This document shows, one piece after another, positions 6,860 through 7,252 of a stretch of DNA of 7,252 nt (its first letter is position 1; every line of letters begins with the position of its first letter). Under the pieces are notes generated by a model. It searched no databases, was not told the origin of the DNA, and saw only the letters and a list, made by a program, of their open reading frames with translations. Both the position numbers and the translations under genes were made by a program. This stretch comes from a bacterium UBA4883 (GTDB lineage: Bacteria; Bacillota; Clostridia; Oscillospirales; Acutalibacteraceae). The stretch spans positions 5,630 through 12,881 of the forward strand of contig DHDF01000136.1 in the NCBI GenBank assembly GCA_002399225.1, read 5' to 3'.

Positions 6860-6920
6860 AGCAAACAGCGTGAAAATCAGGTCAAAAAATCCCGGCCGGA
6901 AAGCGAAAGGAAGATGCGCC

Positions 6921-7252
6921 ATGGTTGCCGGTACTTTTAAGCAGGAGATCCTGAAAGTCTACAATAATGTGAACAGACAGATATTCAACACCGGTGTCAG
7001 GCAGCAGAATGTGGAGTTCGTCGGGGACAAAATCATTATTTTCTCCCTGAACACCCGGGTCCCCGCATTGAAACTTCTGGACAGCCAATATGCCGGGACG
7101 ACCGACTATATGGATCATCTGTTGACACAGGTGTTCAAAAAGCAGATCAAAACAGCAATAGAAAATCGGTTTCACCTGAATGTAATCGCCGTTTTCAAGG
7201 ACTACGATGCGGCGTCGGAGTCTTCCGGCACGATCCTATGCCTTGACCGCGA
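6921..7252 (+). CDS. MpsC/DUF2294-like protein (3'-truncated)
   Basis: The frame is open from the ATG at 6921 to the window edge: 110 full codons, with no stop reached. The start is supported by an AAAGGAAG ribosome binding site (6906-6913) 7 nt upstream; an ATG at 6914 is in another frame and stops quickly. The protein opens MVAGTFKQEILKVYNNVNRQ. Further on it has a beta-strand tract VEFVGDKIIIFSLNTRVPAL, a helical tract (~residues 62-84, DYMDHLLTQVFKKQIKTAIE), then LNVIAVFKDYDAASESSGTI. The order of helix, strand, 'hormone-like' VPALK loop, helix and a D-Y-D...S-S-G-T-I end matches my memory of the DUF2294 domain, now called MpsC and linked to Na+-dependent membrane potential generation in staphylococci. 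No TM segment or signal peptide is seen, so it would be cytosolic. The family is sometimes duplicated in tandem, and a second copy may lie past the edge. Codons look more A/T-rich than in the oxidoreductase gene. The family call is from pattern memory, so moderate; the gene is solid. Confidence 0.65.
   Translation, partial: MVAGTFKQEILKVYNNVNRQIFNTGVRQQNVEFVGDKIIIFSLNTRVPALKLLDSQYAGTTDYMDHLLTQVFKKQIKTAIENRFHLNVIAVFKDYDAASESSGTILCLDR

Overview
The window reads as chromosome from a Gram-positive anaerobe of the Bacillota, most likely class Clostridia and plausibly the Oscillospiraceae/Ruminococcaceae group. This is inferred from the moderately GC-rich coding sequence, strong GGAGG-type ribosome binding sites, an OmpR-type regulator/HAMP kinase/membrane-anchored HtrA cluster, and protein style. 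No species assignment is possible from the sequence alone. All five genes I can support lie on the + strand. No mobile element, CRISPR array, tRNA or rRNA was seen.

Layout: (1) 1-1218 is the 3' part of lysS (class II lysyl-tRNA synthetase), cut by the left edge. (2) 1219-1345 is an AT-rich gap that probably carries the promoter of the next operon. (3) 1346-5276 is a tight three-gene operon: an OmpR/PhoB-family response regulator, a two-TM HAMP sensor histidine kinase (28-nt gap) and a membrane-anchored HtrA/DegP-like serine protease with one PDZ domain (12-nt gap). It ends at a clear Rho-independent terminator at 5291-5324. A perfect 8-bp inverted repeat sits between regulator and kinase and touches the kinase ribosome binding site. 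(4) 5403-6692 encodes an FAD-dependent oxidoreductase with an N-terminal dinucleotide-binding motif and a mid-protein four-cysteine cluster. (5) 6693-6920 is a structured non-coding gap with a good sigma-A-like promoter, a perfect inverted repeat over its -10 element, and a long A/T-rich hairpin ending in a U-rich tract. (6) 6921 to the right edge is the start of a gene resembling the MpsC/DUF2294 family, truncated by the window.

How they work together: the regulator, kinase and HtrA most likely form an envelope-stress circuit. The kinase senses a condition outside the membrane, the regulator controls transcription (probably including its own operon), and HtrA degrades or refolds damaged exported proteins. 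This resembles CssRS/HtrA in Bacillus in logic, but orthology is not established here. lysS, the oxidoreductase and the MpsC-like gene look like neighbours rather than partners. I found no convincing wholly new system. The points most worth a second look are the cysteine cluster in the oxidoreductase, the structured leader before the MpsC-like gene, the palindrome at the kinase ribosome binding site, and the long repeat-rich cytoplasmic tail of HtrA.
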